Part shown: positions 37,001-48,600 of the stretch, one piece after another
How the letters are laid out: every line of letters starts with the position of its first letter
Position numbering within the stretch: position 1 is the first letter of the stretch
Assembly: GCF_000621505.1 (NCBI RefSeq)
Contig: NZ_JHYD01000045.1
Location: 1-55,758 of the forward strand
Length of the DNA: 55,758 nt
Direction: 5' to 3'
Source: Ruminiclostridium cellobioparum DSM 1351 = ATCC 15832
GTDB taxonomy: Bacteria; Bacillota; Clostridia; Acetivibrionales; DSM-1351
Notes under the pieces: generated by a model
What the model was told of the DNA's origin: nothing
Database searches by the model: none
Seen by the model: only the letters and a program-made list of their open reading frames with translations
Made by a program: the position numbers and the translations under genes

Positions 37001-39278
37001 GGTGTACAATCCTATTTATATCTTTACAGTCCGAGGTACTGAAAAGTTTGTCATAGTCCCCCGGATTCTCACTTATGAAATAGGTGTATTCATCCTGCAC
37101 TTCATAGCTTTCGCCAATACTCACTTCTATGACGTCATTACCTGATTCACGGAGAGCTGCGGCCAACTTTTTACCTATACCCTTTTCGTCCATAAAAATT
37201 AATATTTTTTCTTTTATCCCCTCGCTCATGGTGCAGTTCTCTTGTTTGCTTACCTGCCATTCACATTTGTGAAAAAATTCTTCAATATTCTCATTTATAT
37301 CAGCTTTATTAACTTCAGGTATTTCAACCCAGCAGCGATCACGTCCAAAAGGATATGTAGGCAAGCTTACCTTTCGCACCCTATTTTGCGAATACAACAC
37401 TTCCCATTTCACATCAGCACCCTGCACATACAGGCTGCATAAAACCTCTATCAGGCTATCAAAACTGTTTTCGTAGCTTTTATCGATGATCTGACTAAGT
37501 TTTTCAGCTGCATACTCATCCAGATTATGTTTATCACTCTCGAATAGTTCTCCCTTTTCTTTAATGGGTTTATTGTAGGGAATTATCTTATAATTTCCGA
37601 AATATACCCCTACCGGAGTTATATCATCGAACCTTGTAACTGAGACTGTTCTAAGCTTCTGTTTCAAATCATCCACGCTGTTGCATGGGATAGCAATCCT
37701 ATAATTATAGTGCCCCCTGCCCGTATTTGCCGTAAAACAGATATCCTCTAAAATAGTGTCACCTGAATCCTCAAAAAATGCCTGATATTTCTCAACAAGC
37801 TTTTTTAAAGAGGCTTGACTTTTGGCCGACAAAGCAAAAATCTGAGTTCTAGCCTCAGAAATGTTTTTTGTTCTCTGTGTAACTTCACCCTTATATTGCT
37901 CCAAGACCACATGGCAATTGGTACCACTGAGGCCAAAGGCACTTACACCAAATCTGGCCGGGGTATCTGACACCTCAAGTTCGGTCAGTCTCGTATTAAC
38001 ATAAACGGGGGAATTTTCAAAGTCGATTTTTTTATTTGGTGTATTAAAATGTAAACTAGCTGGAATTTTTCCGTTTTTTAACGACAATACACACTTAACA
38101 AGCCCAGCAAGTCCGGCAGAACTATTCAAGTGACCAATATTAGTTTTGACGGAGCCTATTGCACAGAATTGCTTTCTCGACGTGTAATTTCTGAAGGCTC
38201 TCTGTATTCCCTCAACTTCTATAGGATCTCCCAGATCTGTTCCTGTACCATGAGCTTCAATATAAGATATGGTTTCTGGATTAATCCCCGCATCTTTCCA
38301 GGCTTTAGTTATTACCTTTTCCTGTGCTAACGGGCTTGGTGCCGTGATTCCGATTGTCCTTCCATCCTGATTATATGCACTTCCCTTTATTACCCCATGG
38401 ATATTATCCCCATCAGCTACAGCTTTTGCCAATGGTTTAAGAAGTATAGCAACCACTCCCTCTCCCCCTCCGGTACCATCTGCACTATCATCAAATGTTT
38501 TTGATCTTCCATTTGACGATTCTATTCCAATAGAATCTTTTACATTACCCATAGTGGTTAAAAGGCTTAAGTCCACGCCCCCAGCAATTGCATACTCGCA
38601 ATCCCTATTTTTTAAAGCCTGGCATGCAAGGTGCACAGCTACCAATGAAGATGAGCAAGCTGTATCTACCATCAGTGATGGCCCATTCAGGTCCAAGAGA
38701 TACGATATTCTACTTGCAACAATAGAACGTAAATTTCCGGGCATCGAGGAAACAAGCATTTCCGGAGCGACAAGGTATATAAGAGTTTTATAGTCCAAAA
38801 CCAGGTCATCGCCACAGCTAGCAAATACACCTGTATTGGTTTCCGCAAGTCTGCCGCCTCCATAGCCCGCATCCTCGATAGTTCCCCAAACCGTTTCAAG
38901 AAACAATCTCTGACGGGGATCCATAAAACTTGCTTCTTTGGGTGATATATTAAAAAACTTATAATCGAACTTGTCTATTTCATTCAAATAACCAAGCTCT
39001 CTATACTTTATATCCTCTGTATTTACACCTTGGAAGCTTAAAAAAGCATCTGAATCTGTTTTCCTCGTCTCGGGGATATTCCTGATGCAATCCTTTCCCA
39101 TCCTAAGAATGTTCCAATAATCTTCTATGCTGTCGGCTTGGGCAAATCTTCCCGCCATTCCTATAATGGCGATATCCTTTTTGGAAACACTCTCCATTTT
39201 AAACCTCTCTTTGGTTGGTACCTCATTGTCGCCTAACACTCTCAAGCTAGCCATTTTACATGTCCCCCCACTAATCAT
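34074..39278 (-). CDS. Hybrid trans-AT PKS/NRPS (KS-KR-carrier-C)
   Basis: A 1734-residue synthase. Domains in order: ketosynthase (about 33-455) with the full Cys208-His343-His383 triad (DTACSSS, EAHGTGT, NIGHLNSSAG); an AT-docking remnant, with both flanking linkers (ending PTYPFGRDRCW) but no acyltransferase, so malonyl must be loaded in trans; ketoreductase (about 680-1130) with TGGLGGIG near 913 and the catalytic Tyr in SDYTAANSY near 1071; carrier protein with GGDSI near 1228; and a complete condensation domain (about 1260-1700) with HHIIIDG near 1420. No thioesterase follows. It adds one beta-hydroxy C2 unit, and the last C domain may then join an amine. The ATG at 39278 overlaps the stop of the dead E-domain fragment. 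The ATGs at 39254 and 39197 have better ribosome sites. Confidence 0.93.
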   Translation of the reverse strand: MISGGTCKMASLRVLGDNEVPTKERFKMESVSKKDIAIIGMAGRFAQADSIEDYWNILRMGKDCIRNIPETRKTDSDAFLSFQGVNTEDIKYRELGYLNEIDKFDYKFFNISPKEASFMDPRQRLFLETVWGTIEDAGYGGGRLAETNTGVFASCGDDLVLDYKTLIYLVAPEMLVSSMPGNLRSIVASRISYLLDLNGPSLMVDTACSSSLVAVHLACQALKNRDCEYAIAGGVDLSLLTTMGNVKDSIGIESSNGRSKTFDDSADGTGGGEGVVAILLKPLAKAVADGDNIHGVIKGSAYNQDGRTIGITAPSPLAQEKVITKAWKDAGINPETISYIEAHGTGTDLGDPIEVEGIQRAFRNYTSRKQFCAIGSVKTNIGHLNSSAGLAGLVKCVLSLKNGKIPASLHFNTPNKKIDFENSPVYVNTRLTELEVSDTPARFGVSAFGLSGTNCHVVLEQYKGEVTQRTKNISEARTQIFALSAKSQASLKKLVEKYQAFFEDSGDTILEDICFTANTGRGHYNYRIAIPCNSVDDLKQKLRTVSVTRFDDITPVGVYFGNYKIIPYNKPIKEKGELFESDKHNLDEYAAEKLSQIIDKSYENSFDSLIEVLCSLYVQGADVKWEVLYSQNRVRKVSLPTYPFGRDRCWVEIPEVNKADINENIEEFFHKCEWQVSKQENCTMSEGIKEKILIFMDEKGIGKKLAAALRESGNDVIEVSIGESYEVQDEYTYFISENPGDYDKLFSTSDCKDINRIVHLMSITNSYSEVSTIRDLRLKLDKGVYSIFYIIKALSNNKIRTDIRIHLVSENANEVTGREKNIYPENSALYGFGKSIQDEYSNLQCSCIDIDENNISVEQLISEIYADRNMYITSYREGIRYECVFRRLEIKSGLEINSESENGIEIKTEGVYLITGGLGGIGFEICKHLARKSLINIALIGRSDLTKYQGNGTGSNNAEIYKRLNEIKDLTSKGANIFYVSADVSSLEDMQLLINDLRKKYGRINGIIHSAGVAGEGFIIRKEEKEIAGVLAPKVLGTWILDNLTRQDAPDFFILFSSITSIFSGGGQSDYTAANSYIDSYAAYANRTGQNKVLSINWATWKQVGMAVNYGVNYDGIFKALNTVTAIRCFDTAVSSGQARVIIGKPDYELNRNYWEAQRFIKLSDHIKVRQEPDTILQKEVIANKEYEVEISGKNPEDISENEKITAKIWAEYMGLKEINVYDDFYEMGGDSIVATKIVNKIKEILSKNVLVSDLLDNPTVTGFTSYIEELGKEKDIKPAEDSGSYQLEKTVGFNLSNSQKRLWFLQKVNPDMIAYNVPFNIYVDYELDIEKFKMAVNLLIERHSALRTIFVEWEGIPRQVVLSDMKLDMEIIDITDSSGNGNDLDKMLDDDFKYIFNLDKPLIRIKIYRLENQHFCIHFNLHHIIIDGWSSLICQEEIIEIYNSLVENRQPKLIPLSTTYLDWVRKQEIWLESAEAEQMLSYWKDELSGVLPLLNLPFDYSRPKSMTFNGSYVKIIISAEHTTKIREMCGQLKVTPHILLLSAYIVLMHKITLDEDIIVGIPESGRYSKEIENVVGLFINTFCIRAKIDNQMTLVNILEYIKMKNLQAYDNFNYPFDLLVTKLNYERDFGRNPIFNTMFQIYQTIPPENEGASQFDLSLFCIDLNDTIEGRFEYNTNLFKKETIESISNNFCEVLNALLDNKEIRIIDIKFNNVYTVEKEDRSIKEEIDFAFS

Positions 39279-39616
39279 TCCTCATATGCATTATAGTAAA
39301 ATTTGGTTATTTTTTCAAGTTCTTTCAAACTAAGCTCTTCATCCCCCACATCATACGGTGTCACTTCGCAGATTTTTTTACCCATGCAGTGCTCAATGAT
39401 TTCACACAGGTTTTTCCTGTACACTTACGCAAGGCTCTTTATGGTCTCTTCACGGTACTGCTTCCTGTTATAGCTGAAGGTGAGGGTCAACTTTCCTTCC
39501 ACTGTCATTCCGTTTATGTCAAGCGCAAAACTCCTGTCCATGTCGGGGCATGTGCCTTCCTCCCGCAGCTTCTGCTCTAGCCTCCACTGCCACCTCTTCC
39601 GAATCATATAAGCCAT
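39275..39616 (-). pseudogene. Dead C-terminal fragment of an NRPS epimerization domain
   Basis: The minus-strand frame reads SFALDINGMTVEGKLTLTFS, then YNRKQYREETIKSLA, an in-frame TAA at 39425-39427, and continues as VYRKNLCEIIEHC and DVGDEELSLKELEKI to a TGA at 39275-39277. This is the typical end of an NRPS epimerization domain. It has no catalytic His motif and no start of its own. It is richer in GC than the genes on both sides. It fits exactly between the NRPS and PKS genes, so a module or domain has been lost here. Confidence 0.8.
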
Positions 39617-39635
39617 TTAAATATCAGTACAAAAT

Positions 39636-42600
39636 CTAGTCAGCAAATGTGTAACTCGACAAAGCCTGAATAAGCTCTGCATAATGATATAACATACCTT
39701 CAATCTTATCCCTGTTTAGCCTTGAAGCATTAAACTCACAGGTAATATATAGTTCATTATCCTCACAGGCTGATAGAATAATATCATATACCCCCAAAAG
39801 ATTGCCATGCAAAGCCGAATCACAAACAAACAACGGTATTATTTGGTTTTTTTCCTTTTCTACAATTATTGAATCCAGTTGTGAAAAGAGATGATTAGTA
39901 CCCGCTTTTAAACGCTGTTCATTTACTTGACTGAGCATAGTGTCAATTTCCTCTAAATCTTTAAGGCCTATATCCATAATATTTACAAGATTATCCGTAT
40001 GCACAGCCGAATGTAATTTAAAACTTTTAAGCCCAGAGGCATCTGATAGCACGCAGGCAAAAACGCTCATCAGGATATCCGGTAATTCGACCCTTTCCCT
40101 TGATGCCAGTATCTTCAGTCTGTCATATACAGAATCTTCAAACCTCACCTTTAATATGTCTTCCTCCTGCTCAACATCTGTAAAATACTCATCAGGCAGT
40201 ATCATCTTATCCAATTCCATTAAGGCTGCAGCATTATGTCCCCTGCTTTTTATATGAAGCGCCAGCTTGGAAATGGTAGGATAGGAAAAGATGTCAGCTA
40301 TTTTTACATCTCCGGGGTATTTCTTTTCTATCTGGCTATGCAGCTTAATAGCCAATAGTGAATTACCTCCTATTTCAAAGAAGTTATCATTTGCTCCAAT
40401 CAGATCAATATTAAGTAAATATTCCCACAAGCCTTGTAAATCCTTTTCAATCTCTGTGGATGGAGCTGCATACTGATTTCGAAGTATTACTCTCTCATTA
40501 TATAAAGCTTGTAAAGCCTTACGGTCTACCTTTCCGTTGGAAGTAACAGGGAAGGCTGGCAAGTAAATATACCCATTCGGAATCATATACTCCGGTAAGG
40601 TCTTCGACAGGTGAATATATAGTTCTGATACAAGCAATTCACTGTCGGCTGTATAACATGCTATCAATTGTTTACCTTCGAAACCGTCATCCCTTGAAAC
40701 AACTATGCACTCTTTAACATTTTCATGCTCTTCGATGCATTTTTCTATCTCTCCCAGCTCAATTCTGAAGCCCCTGATCTTTACCTGATTATCTATTCTG
40801 CCGAGATATTCAATATTTCCATCCTCAAGCCATCTGGCGAGATCTCCGGTCTTATACATCCTATCCAAACCTGGAGTATCATCATCTTCGAAAGTATATG
40901 GGTTCGGGATAAACTTTTCTTCGGTTAATTCCGGATTATTCAGGTAACCCCTTGCCAATCCGGCTCCGGCTATGTATAAGTCGCCTGCAATTCCAACGGG
41001 CTGCAATTTTTTATTTTTATCCAGTACCAGCAGCTTTATATTGTCTATGGGTTTACCTATAGGCACAGTGCTATAATTCTCCGCCTCCGAGCAATCAAAG
41101 TATGAGACGTCTACTGTGGCTTCAGTAGGACCGTACAAATTATGCAACTTAGTCCCTAACTTCTCGCCGAGAAGATTATTGAACTTTCTTACTTGCTGGA
41201 GTCCCAATGCTTCTCCACTGGCAAAAACTCTCTTCAAGCTGGATAATTTGTCATTGTGTGAAATGTATTCCAGATACTCCAGGAACATGCTCAACATCGA
41301 AGGTACGAAGTGTAATGTGGTTATCTTATTTGTATAAATTGTTTCGATGATGCAATCCGGATCTTTCTCCCCTCCAGGCTTTAAAAAGCAAACCTTTGCA
41401 CCTGCATAAAACCACCAAAGAAGCTCCCAAACCGATACATCAAAGGTATATGGGGTCTTCTGCAGTATCACATCATTTTCATCAAGGCAGTACTGCTTTT
41501 GCATCCAATTAAGTCTGTTTATAACAGCATGGTGCTCTATCATAACTCCTTTTGGTTTTCCTGTAGTTCCTGAGGTATAAATTACATATGCCAGGTCACC
41601 AGGCGCATTTGTGCTGTCAATGCTCTCCTCATTCTCACTGTACAGGGAATCGTTCTCAATGTTTATGATATCTACAGGATAATCCGTATTATCTGCATAG
41701 CGTTCCTGTGTAAGCAGAATTCCTGCTTCGCTGTTTTCCAGCATAAACCTTATCCTGTCGTGAGGATAGCCAGGATCTATGGGCATGTACGCTCCGCCGG
41801 CTTTTAAAATACCCAGGATGCCTACCATCATCTCCAGAGAGCGTTCCATCATAATTCCTACAATAGTATTTGGTTTAACTCCCTTTCTTCTCAGCATGTT
41901 GGCAAGCCTGTTGGATTTTTCATTCAGAGCTGCATATGTCAGTTCTAAATCTCCAAAACACACTGCAACCCGGTTGGGGAACCGTTGAACCTGTTCATTG
42001 AACAAATCATTTAATGTCTTTTCCCTTGGATACTCACTTCTGGTATTATTAAATCCGCCAATGATTTCTTCTTTTTCAGCGCCGCTTATAAGTTCAATTT
42101 CTGAAAGCACAATTTCAGGATTAGAAGTAACTAGTTTTATGATATTTACAAAATGGTCTGACATCCGTTTAATAGTGCCGCGTTTATAAAGCCTTGTGCA
42201 GAACTCAAAAGCAAAGTCCAAATTATCTCCGTCCTCTATAGCGTACAAGCTTAAATCAAACTTTGCTATCCTGTTATCAAAGCCATAAGAACCAAACACT
42301 AATCCATCTATGGATATCTCCATACCTTGATTGTTTTGCAGCGAGAACATTGTATCAAACAATGGGTTCCTTCCCATATCTCTGTTAAGTTCCAGAGAAT
42401 TTACAAGATCCTCAAATTGATAGTCCTGGTTCTGGAATGCTTTTAATGAATTATCCCTGACCTTTTCCAAAAATTCATAAAAGCTATATTCTTTAAGCGG
42501 ATAATTTCTCATTGCAAGAGTATTTACAAATACCCCTGCAACCTCCTCCAAGTCAGCATGGTGACGTCCTGCAATGGGTGTACCCACCACTATATCTTCC

Positions 42601-45600
42601 TGACCGGTATACTTTGACAACATTATGTTATAGATTGACAGAATAACCATATAATTTGTCGTCCCGGTCTCAGAAGCAATAGTATGGAGCTTTTCAACCA
42701 GTTCCCTGTCTATTCTGAAACCAAGGGTATCACCCTCAAAGCTCTGTACTGATGGTCTTGGATAGTCTGTAGGCATATCAAGTAAAGGTATCTCACCTTC
42801 AAAGATTTTTAGCCAATATTGCATTTGTACATCCATCAGTTCTTTGTGAAGGATGCTGTTCTGCCACTCTGAAAAATCTTTGTACTGAAGCCTTAAGGAC
42901 GGTAATTCTCTGCCACTGTAAATTGCGGCAAATTCCCTTGTTATAATTCCCATTGTCACACCATCAGTAACAATGTGATGTATGTCCCACATCAGTATAT
43001 GTTTGTCCTTGGAAAGTTTTATAAGAGCGACTCTTATCAATGGAGCCACAGCTAAGTCAAAAGGTCGGATAAATGCATTAATACCTCCCTGTATCTCTGA
43101 TTCATCCTTTTCCAAAAGCTCAACTTCGAAATTAACCTTATCATGTATAATTTGTACTACTTCTTCATCAATGAAGCTAAAGGATGTTCTTAATGCCTCA
43201 TGCCTATCTATAAGCTTTTTAATGGTTTCTTCAAGTCTTTCAATATCCAGCGGTCCATCAACCATCATTGCCATCGGAATATTATAAGCAGTATTCGCCC
43301 CCTCCAACTTGTCAAGTATATAAAGTCTCTTCTGTGCAGCAGATACAGCATAGTAATCTCTCTTTTCAGCTTTTTCAATAGACAGATATGCTGTTTTCCC
43401 AGCCAGATCAATATATTCTCCAAGATCTTTGATGGTAGGCTTTTCGAACAACTGCCCCAAAGGTACCTCAACATTGAATTCCTTATGTATCTCATTCAGC
43501 AAAGCGGTGGCTCGTAATGAGTGCCCTCCGATTTCAAAGAAGTCATCTGTTGTACTTATTCTTTCTTCATTAGTTGATAGTACCTTTGCCCATAGTTTCA
43601 CAAGATTTTCTTCAATTTTATTCTGCGGAGTATTAAAATCTGCCCCATCTTTTGCCGGCTCTTTTACATCAAATTTGGCTAAAGCCTTCCTGTCAATCTT
43701 ACCGTTATCAGTCACGGGAAAGCTGTCTATTCTGGTAAATGCCGAAGGCAGCATGTAATGCGGCAAACTTCCGGACAAGCATTCTCTCAGTTCCTGCAGG
43801 TTTATATCCTCGTCAGAAACATAAAATGCATAAAGGCTCTTATCTCCGTCCATGTCGTCAATATCAAGCACCACTGCTTGTTTTACAAGGGGATGCTGCT
43901 GTATGGCGTTTTCAATTTCCATTAATTCAACCCTGTATCCCCTTATTTTAACCTGATAATCCGACCTTCCCAAAAATTCTATATTTCCATCTGCGTGCCA
44001 TCTTGCCAAATCGCCTGTTCTATACATCATACTGCCGGGTTCAAATGGGTTTTTAACAAATCTCTCACATTCAAGCTCAGGCCTATTCAAATATCCCCTT
44101 GCCAACCCCTCACCCGAAATACAAAGTTCTCCGGTTATTCCTATAGGCTGCAGAGTGTTATTTTCTCCAAGTATATATACTTTAGTATTCGCAATAGATT
44201 TTCCAATAAAAATAATCCTGTCTGACTCTAAATTTCTGCATATGGTTGTTGCAACGCTGTTCTCTGTGGGCCCGTATTCATTTATCAGCTCAATATTGCT
44301 GGATTTGGTCCTGCTTTTTGTAACCAGAGTGGAGCTTACCTTATCCCCAGCCAGCGTTACTAATCTGAGGGAGTGTAAATCCTCTGCAGACGTATATTCC
44401 AGTATGGAATCATAAAGGTGTGGAACTGCAATAAAATGTGTTACTTTATACTTTTGAATATAACCAGCCATTGCCATCGGGTCTTTGGAATGTTTCTCAA
44501 GTAAAATTACAGCGCTGCTTCCAGACACAATTGGTGTAAAAAAGCTGGTAAGAAAACCATCGAAAGTATGTGAGAATAATTGCAGAACAACGTCTGCCTC
44601 GTTCAGTGCATATTCATTCTTTCTCCATTGAATTGTGTTGCTTATGCTTCGATGTTCAACCATGACACCTTTAGGCTTACCTTCAGTACCCGAAGTATAT
44701 ATGATATAGGCAAGGTCTTTAGATGAATTCACCTTGGCGAGATTCATGCCATCACCTATAAATGATTCCTCACTGCTTAAGTTTATAATTTCACCATTAA
44801 ATCGGTTTACCTTGCTCAGTAAATGATTTTGCGTAACCAGTATTCTGGAACCCGAATCCTCCAGCATATATGAAATTCTGTCCTCAGGATAGCTAAAATC
44901 TACAGGCATATATGCGGCACCTGATTTTAATATACCAAGTATTGCTATGGCCATATCATGTGAGCGTTCAACCATCACTGCAACAACTGTTTCAGGTCCC
45001 ACACCTTTTTCTCTCAAATACATAGCCAGTCGATTAGCCTTTTGATTTAATTCTCTGTAGGTTAGTATTGTATCATCATAAATCAGAGCAATATTATCCG
45101 GTGTTTTTTCCACCTGCTGCTCAAACAGTTCAGTAATGGTCTTGTCCAGGTCCAACTCATATTGGTTTCCATTGAAAACCTTCAGCAGTTTTTGTTTCTC
45201 CTCAGTGGATAAAATATTTATCTGTCCTAGTTTCACATCTGGATTTTTTGCTATTTCTTGCGCTGCACTTAATATATGCCCAGCCATCGCCTCCATTGTT
45301 TCTCTTGCAAATAGTCTCGTACAGTAATTCAAACTAAACACTACCACATTATCCAACTCTGAGGCTCTCAATGTAAAATCAAAATTTGCCGCATCATTTC
45401 CCGTTCCAAAGGAAGAAAAATTCAAGCCGTTTATACCGATTGAGGGTATATCCATATTCTGCCATGCAAATACAGTGTCAAACAATGGATTTCTGCTTAA
45501 ATCCTTCTTAATCCTTATATTTTCTACCAACTCTTCAAACTGGTAATCCTGGTTCTCATATGCTTCAAGTGCCCTTGATCTTACATCCTGAAGGAATTCC

Positions 45601-48600
45601 CTGAAAGTAATGTCATCCTTGGGATAATTACGCATGGCCAGCATATTAACAAACATTCCTACAATATTGTTTAAATCCTCATGAGTCCTTCCTGCTACTC
45701 CTGTACCTACAATAATATCTTCTTGTCCTGAATACTTATGCAGTACTATATTATAAACCGACAGGAAAACCATAAACAACGTAGTACCAGTCTCTAAAGC
45801 AAGCTGATTCAAATTTCTGGTCAATTCCGCATCTGATACGAAGGTGAAACTATCTCCCTCAAAGCTCCGTATTGCTGGTCTTGGATAGTCTGTAGGTATG
45901 TTGAGTACCGGAACTTCACTGCTGAATATATTCATCCAGTATTCCTTTTGTTTTAATACTAGGTTTGTATTTAAGAAATTATTCTGCCAGACCGCAAAAT
46001 CCTTATACTGTATTTTCAGTTCAGGAAGCTGAATTCCTTCATAGAGTTTTACAAACTCATACATTATTACCCCTATGGATGTACCATCCGTAATAATATG
46101 GTGCATATCACAAATAAGTATGTGCCTTGTTGAGGATACCCGTACAAGTCCAACACTAATTAATGGGGCTTGTCCCAAATCAAAAGGTCTTACAAAATTC
46201 CGTATAACAGCCCTGGCTTCATCATCGCACGTACATTCAAAATAAGAAATTGAGAACTCAACCTCTTGATGAATCCGCTGAACTGGCTCACTTTCAACTA
46301 TTTCAAACGAAGTTCTGAAAACCTCGTGTCTTTTTATCATAGCCTTTATAGTTTCCTCAAAACGCTCCCTATCAAGTGTACCTTCTACTGCCATTATCAA
46401 TGGGAGATTGTAGTCTGTACCCTGGCCCTGCATCTGATATATAGTAAACATCCTTTTTTGAGCAGAGGATACAGGGTAGTAATTTCTTTCCTCAACCGGC
46501 TTAATTGCATGGAATGCTTCTTGCTGCGTGTTCTCTATGCACTCGGCAAGCGCCCTTATTGACTGCAGCATAAATACTTCTCTCAATGTTATCTTTACAT
46601 TAAATTCCTTGAATATTCTAGAGACCAGCTTAGTTGCCTTCAGAGAATGTCCTCCTACAGCAAAAAAATTGTCATTAATGCCTACCCTGTCAAGCTTTAA
46701 AATATCTTGCCATATTAATGCAAGCTGCTCCTGCGTGTGGTTCTGCGGTGCCACGTACTCTACCCCGGCGTAAGTCTCGTTTTTAATATCCCGTAGTGCT
46801 TTTCTGTCAACCTTGCCGTTAGAGTTCAAGGGAAATTCCTGAAGCTGCCTGTAATATTGTGGTACCATATACAACGGAAGTCTCTTTGATAAAAATTCTC
46901 TGATTTCATTAATATTCAGTTCACCTTCACAAACTATATATGCACTCAGGGTGTCATTCTTATCCCCTCCGGCTATTACAACAGCTTCCTTCACAGCTGG
47001 GTATTCCAGCAGCTTTATTTCTATCTCACCCGGCTCAATTCTATAACCTCTGATCTTCAGCTGATGGTCGATGCGCCCTATGTACTCTACGTTTCCATCA
47101 GGGAGCCACCTTCCTGTGTCCCCTGTCTTAAACATCCTTGCATCATCAATAAACGGGTTTTGTATAAACTTCTCATTTGTGTATTCAGGCATGTTCAGGT
47201 AACCCGACGATAGGCAATCTCCGGAGATATAGATTTCTCCCGGAATCCCGACAGGCTGAAGCTGAAGGCTAGGGTTCAATATATAAACCTGTGTATTATG
47301 AGATGGCTTACCTATTGGTACAACACGAGTGTCTGTATTATACAGAATATGATAGTGCATGGTATCATCAGAGCATTCGCTCTGCCCGTAAGCATTTATA
47401 AGCTTTATATCATATTCGCTGTAAAATTCATTAACTAGAGAAGAAGTAATCTTTTCCCCCGTCAAAATCAGTTTTTCAAGTATGGGCAGTTTGAGCTTCC
47501 CTGTTTGGTCCATATTTTCAAGATAAGCTCCAAGAAGTGAGGGGACTACCTCCGCTATTGAAACCTTGTCTTTCTCAATATTCTCAAACAGCAAATATCC
47601 ATCGTTAGATACACTCTTAGGATATATCACCAGTTTTGTCCCGATGAACAATGGAGCAAACACCTGCCAAATGGAGGCTACAAATGTTATATTTAAATTA
47701 AGGCAAAGGATATGATGGTTTTTAATTTCAAGCACATCAATTTTTGTGTATATGTGGTTTATAATACCTGTATGTTTCAGAATTACTCCTTTTGGAACAC
47801 CGGTAGAACCCGAGGTATATATTATTACTGCAACATCTGAGGGTTTACTTATCTTTTCCAGATTAACACCACTTCCAGACTCTAAGTCCTGTTTATCCAA
47901 ATCAATAATATCGCCCTGAAACTTAAATTTATTTTGATTACCGCCAGTGATTAATAAAATATCTACCTTGCTGTCTGCAAGCATAAATTCAATTCTCTTG
48001 GCCGGAAAGTCGGGGCTTATTGGCAGATATGCTCCACCTGCCTTCAGTATTCCAAGTATCCCGACCATCATTTGAATCGACGGCTCTGCCATAACTCCCA
48101 ACACATTACCTGCTTCTACCCCTTTTTGTCTAAGAATTCCGGCAAGTCTGTTTGCTCTTATATTGAGCTCACCGTACGTCAAACTTATACCTTCGCACTC
48201 AACCGCAACATTGTTTGGCACTGTATCGGCCTGTTCTTCAAAAAATTCATACAGCAGTTTTTCTTTGGGATATATGAACTTTGTATTGTTGAAATCAAGC
48301 AGCTTGTTCTTTTCCTCATCATCCAGCAGCTCTATTTCAGAAATGGTTTTATATGGGAATTCGGCTATTTGGCTTAATATATTAACAAAATGTCTTCCAA
48401 GTGATTTAATTGTTTCTTCGTTGAATAACCTTGTGCAATACTCAATCTCAAAAAATATGCCATTATCTATTTCAATAGCGGTTAGAACAGTATCAAATTT
48501 TGCAATACTTTTTTTGAAACCGTAATGACTGAATACCAGGCCAGGTATTTCTACTTCTACATTTTGAGTATTCTGCATGATAAACATGGTGTCAAAAACA

